Shown: one piece after another, positions 10,560-21,562 of the stretch
Layout: each line of letters starts with the position of its first letter
How positions within the stretch are numbered: position 1 is the first letter of the stretch
From: Rhyzopertha dominica
Lineage: Eukaryota; Arthropoda; Insecta; Coleoptera; Bostrichidae
Length of the DNA: 64,000 nucleotides
NCBI GenBank assembly: GCA_025024175.1
Contig: QCXZ01000003.1
Coordinates: 34,186,257-34,250,256 of the forward strand
Reading direction: 5' to 3'
Notes under the pieces: model-generated
Databases searched by the model: none
What the model was told of the DNA's origin: nothing
The model's input: only the letters and a program-made list of their open reading frames with translations
Position numbers and translations under genes: made by a program

Positions 10560-10696
10560 GCATGGCACAGACATGCATTTTAATGTATGTAGGTTCTTAC
10601 CCGTCAGCAAAGTGCTGTGGGGTTTGCTGTCAAGTGGAAATATGCAGGTTTGCGTGCCAGCTTGTCACTTCCTCCAAGTAGTAGTAGTAGTTCCGA

Positions 10697-10750
10697 TAAT
10701 GAAAACTAGGTGGCTGTGCTATCGTGTCAGTGTAATGCTGACAGATAGCA
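10697..10750 (+). repeat. Family 2 tail fragment (copy A; copy B 27299-27351)
   Basis: Matches the tail of the unit at 16385-16575 (ctaggtggct, then the TGTCAG/CTGACA hairpin and agat-x-gcat), in the same orientation. It is preceded by a (TAG)n run of about five units at 10676-10691. It probably marks the original right end of the unit whose head was turned into the foldback. Confidence 0.7.
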
Positions 10751-10759
10751 TCTAATTTT

Positions 10760-11700
10760 CTACTTAATATTTTCTCGTATTTACATCTTCCGATATTCAC
10801 TACTACATCTTTTGTCGAAGTCAACAACCTGAAAGAATTGCTTCCTTTTAGAGTTTCCTCCAGAATGCAACTCCAATAAGGTGCAATTCCCTATACCTGT
10901 GATACAACGGAGGATTCGGTTAATACTTCTCTTAAGGCGAACCACCATTGAAGACTTCCATTCCATAGCATCGCTAAATATGCTTTGAATAGTTTGAGTA
11001 TTTTCTACGGACTGCCGTTGCAATACTAGGCTTTAGCGCGAGGCAAGTAAAGCTTTCAAAGACCTACTGGCTTCAATCGACATGAAGAGCACCTTCGTCT
11101 TAGCAAAAAAAGACATTTAGGATTAAGTAGTGTTGGACTAGAGCAATGAGGGTAAGTTGACTAGAAACTAAAATTACATGCTCTCGGTTCAGTGCAAAAT
11201 TGAAACTACCCATAAAAGTTTTCGGTGAAGGTTCGAGGAGCCATAAAGTATATACACGGTCTACAAACCATGAGATAAAATCGTAGGATCAACAGCCTTT
11301 ATTTTCTCTAGGCAATGTTAAGTGAAGCTTTTGTTTTGCCAAGTTTCTTACTCGGTTTATTATAAAGACATATTTGGTAGTCTTGAAAATACAACGTGTC
11401 AACTGAATAACCACATCATAATTAATTAGTTTAGATTAAACGTTCACAAATACCTCTAGTATAGGACAAATAAAGCAGAACACTTAATGTCACAGGGGGC
11501 GATGAACAGACAAATTAATTACCACTCATACTGAAAGTCCGAGCGTCCGGTGAGGATTAAAAATATGAATGTTAATATTCAATGAAATAAAAGATAATTT
11601 AAAACCAGCCCAACCACATCTGAACCCCTCAAAAAAATTGACGCAGTTCAGTAGTCACATTATAGCTTTACGATTATTATTTTCGTTTTTAGTAATTTAT
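10760..11700. other. Stretch without a recognised gene (copy A; copy B 27360-28310)
   Basis: Contains an 80-codon minus-strand ORF (10781-11023) of fairly ordinary protein-like composition, but it is frameshifted in copy B and has no motif I recognise. The rest is AT-rich noncoding sequence. Confidence 0.4.
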
Positions 11701-11710
11701 TAACAAAAAT

Positions 11711-11971
11711 ATGAGGCAAGCTGACACTAAGTGTCGTAAACATTCTCTTAATGACGACCAGTTTATTTATAATTTATTCGAATTTTATTTTAATGTGCGA
11801 AATTTTATTACAATGTTTTATAATCATGCTTTAATAAGGCTCTTAATGCTCGAAGCCACGCCACAAATTACACGGGGAGCACTGGAACCGGGAATTACAT
11901 TCATAAGTGAAGCCGTTTCAGCATGCGTCTCGAACGGCCCTGACTTGACCAATGCCATCTGCGTCGACTAA
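11711..11971 (+). CDS. Unrecognised 86-codon ORF (copy A)
   Basis: ATG-started ORF whose protein is identical in copy B. The N-terminal half is Phe/Tyr/Asn-rich, as expected from AT-rich DNA. The C-terminal half (L-E-A-T-P-Q-I-T-R-G-A-L-E-P-G-I-T-F) has a more protein-like composition and ends V-S-N-G-P-D-L-T-N-A-I-C-V-D. No domain, signal peptide or family is recognisable. With recent copies, identity is not proof of selection, so it may be noncoding. Confidence 0.15.
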   Translation: MRQADTKCRKHSLNDDQFIYNLFEFYFNVRNFITMFYNHALIRLLMLEATPQITRGALEPGITFISEAVSACVSNGPDLTNAICVD

Positions 11972-12828
11972 TGTGTGCCCGTACAGATTGTAATCGCTGG
12001 TAATTAACAAATTCGTGACCTCTTCGTGATTCTTTCTTAATGTTTTAGAATCTAACAGTCATCATTCATCATTAACTTTGAACAATTAATTATTGTTCCA
12101 TATCTCAGAGGCTGTGACTCAATGACAAAAGATTTATTGTATTGGAAAAATCATTTACATTGAATTATTTAATATGCCACATCTCGAGCGACGAACAAGA
12201 AAGGCATGAATATGAAACACGGTTCGGTGCTGTAATTGAATTTTGACACAAACAAAAGCCTAAATTAATATAGAGAGTAATTGCCTCATACTGTTAGGAA
12301 CATAACACACCTCCAATTTAAGGTGTTGCCTGTAGTAACCAAATTTATCTGTAAACACTGTTTCAAAACCTTTCACAAATGACTCTATGCCTAGGATAAT
12401 GTAAATGTTCCAAAATCATCTTATTATATATTTAGAAGTAAAGAGAAATGGTCGCTAACGAAAAAGTGTACACATGTTGTGTCCTTTTTTTCTGATTGTC
12501 AAAAAGAATTTATTGTTAGGTTCGGATGTTTTGTGAGTGTTAAAAATAAATCATTTTGACGCCTACCAGATCCAAAACATTTTTCATTAGCATTAAGTGT
12601 AGGGCATGCGTAATTATCAGTTTATCTACAAATGTCATTTAGGTCTCGAATGACACTCACAACTCCTTGGAAATGCGAAACGTTTGCGCCTACTTAACAT
12701 CATAGTTCTAAGGATTTTTTACTAGTAAAAATTTCGGCAGGTTTGGTATACCTATATGTTTATTGGTTAAAACAAAAAAATGGGTATAGAGTAATAGTCA
12801 TTTGGAGACAAGACCCTAAAGGCTGACT

Positions 12829-13475
12829 GGTTAACCGTTTACAATATGACAATAATAACCCGTAATAAGTGACCCTATAATAACTCGTTAACGATTAAAG
12901 TAAGTTATGGAACCGGTTTAAAATCAACAGTCCATCAAATCGGTTAAAATTAAACCGGTTATGAAACCGGTTAAGATTTAAACTAAAACTAAGTACTATG
13001 AGCTCAACGAGAACGACCGAAGACTTATCTCTACAGCCTTTACATACATACCATAACAAACGGAAATTTTAATTCCAAACAAAAATTGTCAAAAGCTGGT
13101 TCGTTTAGCAAATTAATGCTCTTGTGATAATAAGCTAATCATATTAAGCAAACTGCGAAACTAGTTAACCGGTTAAATATAGAATGGTTATAACCGATTT
13201 TTCATGATATCTTAAATTCTTAGGAACTGTCGAAGAACACAAAGCGTTCATTGTTGACAGTGTTATTAAAAAATTAAAATTAGTTTATGAGCACTGCAAA
13301 TGTCTATTTTGTAGTATGAACAAATCTGCAAATCAGCCGGTTAACCGAAAGACTTGTTAAACGGTTAGCATAAACCAGTTCAACTTAGCTGGTCTGCTGA
13401 TTGTTAACCGGCGATTTGGTCATTTAAAAAAATGATTATTTTTTGTAACTGTTTAAATTTGTTGTAACCGTTAAG
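12829..13475. repeat. Cluster of AACCGGTT-like palindromes (copy A)
   Basis: Exact AACCGGTT occurs at 12911, 12953, 12965 and 13167. Near matches (GGTTAACCG, CCGGTTAACC, GTTAACCGG, TAACCGTTA, TAACCGATT) are spread between 12829 and 13475. Such density is far above chance in AT-rich DNA. Arrays like this occur in subterminal regions of some DNA transposons. AACCGGTT is also the consensus for Grainyhead/CP2-family factors. No transposase or clear terminal inverted repeats were found, so the two readings cannot be separated here. Confidence 0.7.
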
Positions 13476-13479
13476 CCAT

Positions 13480-14813
13480 ACACAGCGATCACTATTAACA
13501 GCAATCATTTAATATAGATTCTAGGTAACAATGTGGCAAATGTATCTGTAACAGCGGGTCGTCGATGAGGGGACGCATTTGTAATAAAATATGGCTGATT
13601 TAATTCACAAAGTGTGGTGTGCGGTTTTATAGAAGTTTAGAAGTATTTTATTTGTTCAATTAAACTATAGTATTATTACTTACCTATAAACATTCGCTAT
13701 CACTTCCCTTGTTTGACTGCGGAACGACTTCCCGCGTGTACATTTGTTCATTTTAAGAAAAATCGACAAACATATAACGCTACTACGACACGCGCATTCA
13801 CCGGTCCTCAGCGTTAGACCCGGTAAGAGAAATCGTGCCCTCTGGTTGGCTAGTCACTCTTACGCGGTATTGGATTTCATAACACAAGCTCGCGATATGG
13901 ATATTGAATAAGATAACCATGCGTACTGTCTAACTTTGTAGAGGTACCCACTACAACGTAATGCCCCATACGCGTTTTTCGTATAAAATGTTGGGTATCA
14001 AATACTTAAATGCCTCAGCAAAACAATACAATTAGAATATACTAGGCCAGTTTCTGTATTCTATAAACCATCAAATAGGGATTCAACCCAGGAATGAAAG
14101 ATAGAAATAAAAAGAAAAAACTTTGCATAAATCTTTATTAGCATTTTTTTATAAGTTAGCTCAAAAGTAAGTAGCTATGTTTGTTCATAATTGTATTTTT
14201 AGCGGATAATTAACTGCTATAAATTGTACTGGATTTTACAGATGCCCTAGCTGTATCATACAAACGATTAAGCGTTTCCCACTCTACGATATATGTATGC
14301 AACTTGATACATGAGTAACGATGGTATGCTAACGTTTGTAAAAACTTCCAGTACCTTCTCCAATACCTCACACCTCACCTGAAAAATCTTTGTACTGTAA
14401 TTACCTACGTGTATATATTACAGGGAAACGGTTTATAACAGTACTCGTAATTCAATCATTTACCGTATTGTTGTGGAAATCGCATCTATTAATATATCTA
14501 ATATTATATATTTTAAAGATAGGCAATCATCAAACAATTCAACATTTACCCTAACTGACTCAGCGGTCAGTGATGAAGAGAATGAAAATGAAATGTGCAT
14601 ATATATTGACAGGCAAACCGCATGATATACACTTTACCTACTAAAATTTGACCTTACTAGAAGATAAAGTCCCAAATCTCTAACCAATCAAAGCGCGCGT
14701 TTTCTCTTGCCGGGTCTAACGCTGAGGATCTGTGAATACACCTCCGGCACTGATCATGTCAAACAAACAGCGTTACCATGACAACAAAAACGTTCAGGCC
14801 TATAATATTCAGT
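13480..14813. other. Gene-free stretch (copy A; B 30085-31427; C 33545-34875)
   Basis: No coding region that I can support. A tRNA B-box-like string near 14089 (minus strand) has no matching cloverleaf. In B the ORFs here differ from A and C because of homopolymer indels, which argues against coding. One N stands at 34240 in copy C. Confidence 0.6.
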
Positions 14814-14913
14814 NNNNNNNNNNNNNNNNNNNNNNNNNNNNNNNNNNNNNNNNNNNNNNNNNNNNNNNNNNNNNNNNNNNNNNNNNNNNNNNNNNNNNNN
14901 NNNNNNNNNNNNN
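14814..14913. other. Assembly gap, 100 N
   Basis: Exactly 100 consecutive N, the usual placeholder for a scaffold gap of unknown size. It sits at the right end of copy A. In B the same point continues for a further 763 bases before B's own gap. Confidence 0.99.
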
Positions 14914-16384
14914 CTACTTCCTAAAGAGTGTTAACTGTATAGACATGCATTTTAAACGAATACATTGTCAATAATATCAAACTATTTCATCGTGTAAGGC
15001 GTTTAAAGTCCCATACAATAGTATTAGTATTATACCAGCATAGTTTACATTTTAGCTTGCCTTCCGACTCACATTTATGTAGCCGTCCAATAAAATTATT
15101 ATTTGCACATTAAGATACCTTTAGTGTATTTTAATTTTATCTAAGGTGTTAAATGACAATCCCCGCATCTGACAAAGCTGTTTGATATTCTAAGGTCTCA
15201 AAATCTACCAGTATAGAAAAAGAGCTGTCCCTAAGAGACAATTATTACAATATTTCGGCAACCTAATCCGTAAAAATCTTATAAAAGAATATTAAGATTG
15301 TACTTTGGGTAAATACATTTTAGTGATATCAATAGAATAAGTGCTTTCATATAGTACGAAATGAAGCCAATATCTATAAGTATCTTTTAACAAGCTATAG
15401 CTCCCTTATTAAGATCGAAACAACACTGATACGGTCGATCCTTATTATAAGGGTATGATAAATCTACGATTACATTTTTGCACCTTATTTGATATCGTTC
15501 GACATAAGGCAAACTAAATACTCCAAAATCACCGAGGTATCTTAAAGGGCCAATAAATATCACCATACTCTGACAATAATGTAAATAATGGGACTGAGCT
15601 CAACAATGTGAATAATAAAATATCGATACACACAATTCAGATCAATACTGTGTTCCTTTATCAGATCACCGACCAGAAATAAAATAAATTTACAGGCATA
15701 ATTGCACAAGCGTTTCTTCCGCTTGCTTTTCAATAGGCTATCCTCGAGTAATCGCTTGGGCCGGCGCGCACTAAGCTACCATACCGGTAACGCACTTAAT
15801 GAAATTTATGTTCTAGATTTCACGCAAAACGAAGAGTTTCGAGTAGGCTAATTTATTTATCACCTCACTCGAACAATAGCTAATATCAGTTAACACCGTC
15901 TGAACATACGCGAGGTTGTCACTCTTGCTCCAGAAAAATGTTATTTACATACTATTATAATTTATAATGCGCGATATAAATTATACTCTTTGACAACGGC
16001 TTATTGTACTTGCAGAAATTCATAATGCTCCTTTACGGCGTGTTTTTCACTGCCTTTACCAAACTGACTTTCGAGATGAATGTCTTGGATACTGCGGTGC
16101 TGTTGTAATTACGTGAGAAAATTTGCATATCAACCACATTAACAGATCGACTACACTAAATAAACATGTGTAAGGAATGTTACCTGTAGCTAATGATCAG
16201 TACCTATCTCAAAGGTTGGTTCTGAATCCAAATCAAAATATATATAAGTTGGAAATTCTTTAGTTGATAACAAGATTTTGTTTAGTGTCAAATTAAATAA
16301 ATGCACTTAAAACTATAATCGGTAACATGGGAAAAACATTGGGAGGCAACTTAGTGAGAAGTGTTGCAACATCGAAACAAAATT

Positions 16385-16575
16385 AAAATTAAAATGCATG
16401 TCTATGCTATGCTGTCTACACCTCAACCAACTGCAGATAGATCTATTCGCTGTCATTACAGCTCATCAGTGCAGTTTAGGTCTAGTGTAGACAGCACGGC
16501 ATGAACTGGCAGCTAGGTGGCTTTGTCATCATGTCAGTGTAATGCTGACAGATGGCATTGCCATCCTAAATTCTT
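16385..16575. repeat. Simple family 2 hammerhead repeat unit
   Basis: Starts with the same ttaaaatgcatgtctatgct as the foldback arms and ends with a tail (ctaggtggct ... tgctgacagat) that also appears at 10708-10748. The tail holds a perfect TGTCAG/CTGACA hairpin. The unit is about 190 bp, noncoding, and carries the best preserved family 2 hammerhead. Its presence outside the duplicated block shows the family is dispersed. Confidence 0.8.
16411..16495 (-). ncRNA. Hammerhead ribozyme, family 2, nearly intact
   Basis: Minus strand: CUGAUGA, stem II GCUGU/ACAGC (loop AAUG), GAA, UAGAUCUAU, C, then the stem I 3' arm. Stem I has ACUGCA/UGCAGU beside the core, an internal loop, GACC/GGUU, and a terminal 11-bp GCUGUCUACAC/GUGUAGACAGC helix. 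The other copies have four A-type bases before UAGAUC where this one has GAA, so one A at the A14/A15.1 position is missing. Otherwise all conserved core bases are present. Predicted cleavage is after C17 (base 16436). Activity is uncertain because the missing A disturbs the A15.1-U16.1 pair. Confidence 0.72.
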
Positions 16576-17657
16576 ACTTATATCGAAACAAAATATCCAA
16601 AAGAATGAGTAATCGACGAAAGAAAGTTCAACTTTTATCATAAATAGTTTCTAGTTTATAACTGCCTGCGCACTAATTATAATTTGAAATTTATTCGCCT
16701 TCATTTTTTTATTAATTCAATAATTTCAACCAGTAATTTCCAAAACTTAACTTCTGTTCTTGAAATGCTTTTGATGTGACATTCCATTAAAAATACATGT
16801 AAATGTAAGATAGCGATGTAACTGAACTCAGTTAGACATTTGCAAATAGTTTACAGATCTATTACATTTTATGGTGTATGATATTTGTACTGGAGTCTTG
16901 GTATGTACAACTGAGAACAATGAGAATGAAATGCCTTCCGACGGTTAGTGTAAACCTCGTTATCCACTGCATCATGGCGCTGCAAAAATGAGTAATATTT
17001 ATTTACCTAGAAATCATATGCATGGCATTGGTACTTTCACTAAAATTAGATGTTACGAAAATTTTAGTTCTGTAATAAAGTAATTGCATGTTCATTTGGT
17101 TTTGTAATTTTTACTATTGTAATACTATTATGTTTTATGTATTCTATGTGCGGACTTGTCTGTTTCGGGCAAAGTTCACGCAGCATCCTCACTATTGGTT
17201 CCTTTCTTACTTACCCTTCCCTATAGTTGAGTTAAAGATAAACAATCGTCACAAAGCAGTCAAGAATTCTTGCTTATTCGTCTTAAACAAACTAACTTGT
17301 AAAGTGCATATAACTTTTCTATAACTTGCAACGCAACTCGTAGGTGTACCAATAGTCAGTGGATGGACTAGAACTTCCTCACTGGAAGATCAGTGACACA
17401 GTCTCCCTGAGATGCAGGTCAGTTCACATTTCCTTCGTCTATAATTGGCAAGACTGTATTTTAAAAAGAAATCCAATACTGCTGTAGACAAATGGGAAAC
17501 ATTATGATCAATAACTCCTCAAAGTTCAAGAGACAAGAGAAATCCTTGAAGCAATATGGTAACCTACATATTTATTGACGGCGGAAAAGGCAAAAACATA
17601 TTTGGGTACAAGTTTTTTAGTGTGGAGACGATTGAAAGGATAAAGCATAAAGAATAG

Positions 17658-17822
17658 GAAGTTAAGCAAACTGTCAACGACAATTTGGAAAATATGTTTG
17701 AAGAAATAGACACAGATACCAGTCATAAACCATAATTGGAGATTTAAACGCAAGTATTGGTGAAAGAAGAGGTTTCATGCTATGGAATTGGACGGTGTAG
17801 CAAGCATGAGCACACAGAGTAG
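17658..17822 (+). pseudogene. Non-LTR endonuclease fragment (copy B)
   Basis: Counterpart of 484-645. Three extra single bases relative to copy A break the reading frame upstream of and within the G-D-L-N motif, so this copy is more damaged or carries sequencing errors. Confidence 0.45.
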
Positions 17823-18201
17823 GTAGGTTAAGCGGAAGGAAAGGCAGTAAAATTGTTAGTACATATTTTTGAAAGCAAATGTATAAGAAAATAAAAGTAA
17901 GGGAATGGGGATACCATTTTGTTGCCAAACTTTCTTCCTTGTGCCGAAACTCCCAAGTTCTCAATTAATAAAGGTTATTTGTCAATTACCCTACAGGGTG
18001 TTTCTTAACTCCTAAGAACGTGAAATACTGAAGAAGGTGCATTTCCAAATGCAAGCGGAGATATTCTGTTCCAAAAGTTTTTAAAAATGTAGGCTAATAA
18101 AAGTATGAGATAAGACCACGAAATTTGTTTCGTTTTGAAGTATTTTAAACTGGAAAAATGGCACCCGCCTAGGTTGGTTTTGGTTCAAAAACTATACAAT
18201 T

Positions 18202-18659
18202 ATGCTCATGGACCGCAGATAAGCCCGTCGGAGTTTTCTTTTAGCTCGATTTCACAGTAAACCGGCAAAACTTTATATTCCTTGAATTTTTAGGAGGTGA
18301 ATCAGCCCCTGCACGCGCAGTCGTTTACCCAAATATAAAAGATCCAGGTATGTCCAATAACATTGTATGATAACAACAGGACGATGCGCCTTTCCACTTT
18401 GCGAGCATGGTTCGGAAACATTTAATCCAAGTATTTGCCAATGGTTTGGTCGTAGCAGGACTATCGAACGCCCTGCTAGATCTCTTGACTTCACCTCGCT
18501 GGCTACTTCTCATGGACGCATAAACCAAATACCATCGACAAGCTAGAGGAGATAATTCGTAACGAAATGCGGGCAGTTTCAGGCAACACTTGGTAAGATT
18601 CTCCAGGAGTTTGACTGCCGGACAGAATGCCTGCAGGTCACTTTGAACATTTACTTTGA
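18202..18659 (+). pseudogene. Tc1/mariner-type transposase remnant (copy B)
   Basis: Counterpart of the copy A relic at 1021-1477, with the same frame breaks, the same consecutive stops before the Q-Q-D-D-A-P motif and the same C-terminal G-H-F-E-H-L-L. The matching terminal sequence lies at 17993-18005. Because A and B share the lesions, the element decayed before the two copies separated. Confidence 0.8.
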
Positions 18660-19077
18660 TTATGTTGTGTATCTTGCTGCTTCAACGATTCATTATTGTA
18701 CATACCATTAATTCTTTCCATTTCTTATAGAGATTGTTTGTTGATCTTGAATTCAACAGATTCTGTTGATTTTATTTTAAATAACATAATTTACATCTAA
18801 ATATTTTCGTAATACTCGATATTAAGAATAAAAACATCTAGTGTACTAGGTAAAACACTAAAATGCTTGATTCAACAGATACTTATACTTTAACGTACAT
18901 TTTTTAAGCTTCAAAACCGAATATATCTCAAAAACTTTCTCATTCGAGGCCGCAAATTTTTTCTGTTGTAAACTATTACTCAGTAGTCAGTACGACTTGA
19001 AAATCCGCATAAAAGAAGAAAGAAAATAATAAAATTCTTGTCGATTCCGTCAAACTCAAAATATAAAATAAGCAAAA

Positions 19078-19453
19078 AAATAATCAAAACCAATATACAT
19101 GGGCGTTGTCAGTGCAACCCACAGTCACAATTTAATATTTGATATCATACTTAAGGTAGCGTGGTACATGTCCTTAATAGCATTAATTAAAATTTGGCGT
19201 GTACCATCGTATTCAACGTCAAAGAACACATTGAACCTTTGCTTCTTTCGGTACAATATCGTGCATAGTCCAAATTTGACATGTGTCACAGTTCTGTAAA
19301 AAAAATCACGTTCAACGTGAAGAAAACTGAAATTTTCACTGCGCATGGTCGTCTGTGTGTCCGTCATAGCACTCGTCAAAATTTGACCTGCACCATCATA
19401 TTCAGCATCAAACATTACGCTCAACGAGACCCATTGAAGAAATATATCAAATT
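19078..19453. repeat. Degenerate tandem repeat of about 93 bp (copy B)
   Basis: Collinear counterpart of 1900-2275 with a few substitutions. It has the same diverged internal direct repeat. Confidence 0.6.
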
Positions 19454-21012
19454 TTGTATAAAAAGGGGGCCCTAGTGACCATATCTAAAAAAATGTTTGG
19501 ACACGCCTACAGAAATTATTTTTATTTGGTAATAAATTGTTCATCGGAGCTCTAGAAGACTTGTCCATTGAACACCTCATTTTGCTAGAAACGACTTTTA
19601 ATCACTATATAGGGGACGTCCTTCGATATCCTATTGTAAGGGCAAGTAACACTGGCAACACTCCAGAAATTTTTAACCAAGTGATATATTTACTAACATG
19701 GAGTCTATTTTTAACACATTATCTAACAACTTGAACTATTGTTTCTTTGCTGTTTAACAATCATGTTTATATGTATTTCAATTAATAGTAAGTAACTACT
19801 ATTGTTCGATATTATTACGAAAATTTAGTTAGAAATTGCAAGTATTTTTTGTATTAATATATTTATACATTTTAAAACAAACACAGAAATCGATTGACCA
19901 CGTGTTGGTATGTGAAGCTAGAGAAGATTGTAAAATATAAGAGAAGAGTTGATGAAAACTGAAATAATTATCAAGTAGAAGAAAGCGTTATTACAAAAAA
20001 ATATAACCTGTAACGTAAGAAAAACGCTATACAAAATAGAAGAATTACGACGAGGAACTGGATACGAGATAAAAGAGACCAGTTGATAAATAGTCTATTG
20101 AGAAACTAAAAGGATCTTTCGGTAAATGTTTACTAACAAGTGAAAGAATACCAGACATATAGAAGAAACACAAACCAAAAGATTCTATTAACAAACGGAC
20201 CTTCAACAGATTATACAAAAGAGCGTGATGAAAAAGTTATGAATATTAAAGACGTCGAGAAAAATGATAAAAATTAACCGATTCTGTATAAGATAAAAAA
20301 GCTGTAAAAATACATAATATATAATATATAATAATATATATAATGCAACTGGTAACAAAAGGAAGAGAAGCTGATATGCAGTAAGGCTAGAGATGCATCG
20401 TATTATTCAATGAATTTTACAAAGCGTTGGCTAAACCAATAACCATAATTGGAAAATATCAAGCACGTTTAGGCCACTGGGTTGCAAATCGACTATTCGT
20501 TTTAAAAGAAACCTAATAGATGTATATAGATAGAATAATTTTTGAGTTTTTAATAAGTATTATGACTCGATGCTGATGGAGAAACAGGAATTGGGCAAAC
20601 CAACTTACCTAGAAGGCTAGTAACATCAGTGTAGATAACCTTAGACTACATACCATATAAAAACAGCCATATGGAACGGGGGAAAGTGAAATGATGTTAT
20701 AATGTATTCTAGGTAATGGGTAGTTGATATCATAGCCGCTGTTGGCGTTAATATTTCTAATGCTGCTGCATTCGCAGAGTTTTCCTTTTTATTTTGTGTA
20801 TTCATTTTTATAGGGTACAGCTGGGAAACTATGAGAAAAATTTAGTTTTAAAAATGAGTTCGACATGGCAACCTACGTTATTATTGGGTATAATTTTGGA
20901 AAATGTAATTAAAGGTAACAGGAGAGGGAGGAGGTGTCAGTATACAAGCGTATGCATGGCAAACTAAATGGCACTGTCCCTAAAGTGATATAGGTAAAAC
21001 AGTCCCCACATA

Positions 21013-21562
21013 ATGGTAATACTTCCAAGCTTCCCCACGATATTCTTGGAGTATAACGTGCTGCTTACTTCTTGGATTTGCAACAGTGTCAGGTTTATTA
21101 CGAGGCACCGAAAGATTTTTGTGGCATTCAGTACCCTTACAACTCTATCTGCTGTACAAGGAGTGGCAGATTATTTCATTACTCAAGTGGGCGTCCAGCA
21201 GAGAATCAACTATTGTCAGGTGTAAATTCTCCAACGCCCGACCGACGTCCGACAAGACAACCGGGCGCTCATTATAACTTATGCTGAAACATACCATACT
21301 TTATCCGAACACTCAGCTGCTTCCACGAGTGGGATTAAAAGTACGTGTTCTCCTGATACTATCATCAATAATAACAAATATGATCTTCATTATCATATTA
21401 ATGCCGCACACTAACGTCTTCAGCACGCCGGATGTAGAAACAATATCTGAAACGGGAATTTCAAATATGTGCGAACTTGTCGCTCGGAATTTGCAGCATA
21501 ACATGTTGCAAAATAAATCAAAAAAAGACACTGCCGCCATAAACATATCAAGTGAATCTTGA
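21013..21562 (+). pseudogene. Unrecognised decayed coding-like stretch (copy B)
   Basis: Counterpart of 4459-4999. Here the first segment is open for 71 codons (21072-21287, TTG start) because the stop seen in copy A is CAG. The later frame changes are the same as in A. Confidence 0.25.

Larger units (their letters stand above)
10109..10583. repeat. 475-bp foldback with hammerhead-like family 2 in both arms (copy A)
   Basis: Near-perfect inverted repeat: left arm 10109-10321, right arm 10369-10583, spacer 47 bp. The outer ends are ttaaaatgcatgtct and its complement; the inner ends are ggcacgatggca and its complement. Each arm carries a family 2 hammerhead-like motif, so the two lie on opposite strands. 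Compared with the simple unit at 16385-16575, the arms combine the unit's head with an inverted piece of its tail, which indicates a rearrangement rather than plain head-to-head insertion. Transcripts of either strand would form a hairpin of about 210 bp. Confidence 0.88.
1..14813. repeat. Copy A of a large duplicated block
   Basis: Base 1 aligns with 17171 in copy B and the match runs collinearly to 14813, where copy A meets an N gap (14813 pairs with 31427). The two copies differ by scattered substitutions, many single-base homopolymer indels and a few larger changes: a segment of about 640 bp only in A at 3793-4430, 14 bp only in A near 5475, and 49 bp only in B at 24282-24330. Orientation is the same. 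The start of the block is cut by the window edge, so its true left boundary is unknown. Seen directly by comparing the two stretches; no percentage identity was computed. Confidence 0.97.
14914..17170. other. Segment between copies A and B
   Basis: AT-rich, with no recognisable coding region. It holds one family 2 hammerhead repeat unit (16385-16575) and otherwise nothing I recognise. If copies A and B are unmerged overlapping contigs, this segment should be the sequence lying immediately left of window base 1. The right part (16.6-17.17 kb) contains only short AT-rich ORFs. Confidence 0.8.

Noticed and set aside
14080..14110. B-box-like GGGTTGAATCCC on the minus strand (three copies)
   Set aside because: The T arm pairs poorly, and no A box, anticodon arm or acceptor arm is found at tRNA spacing.
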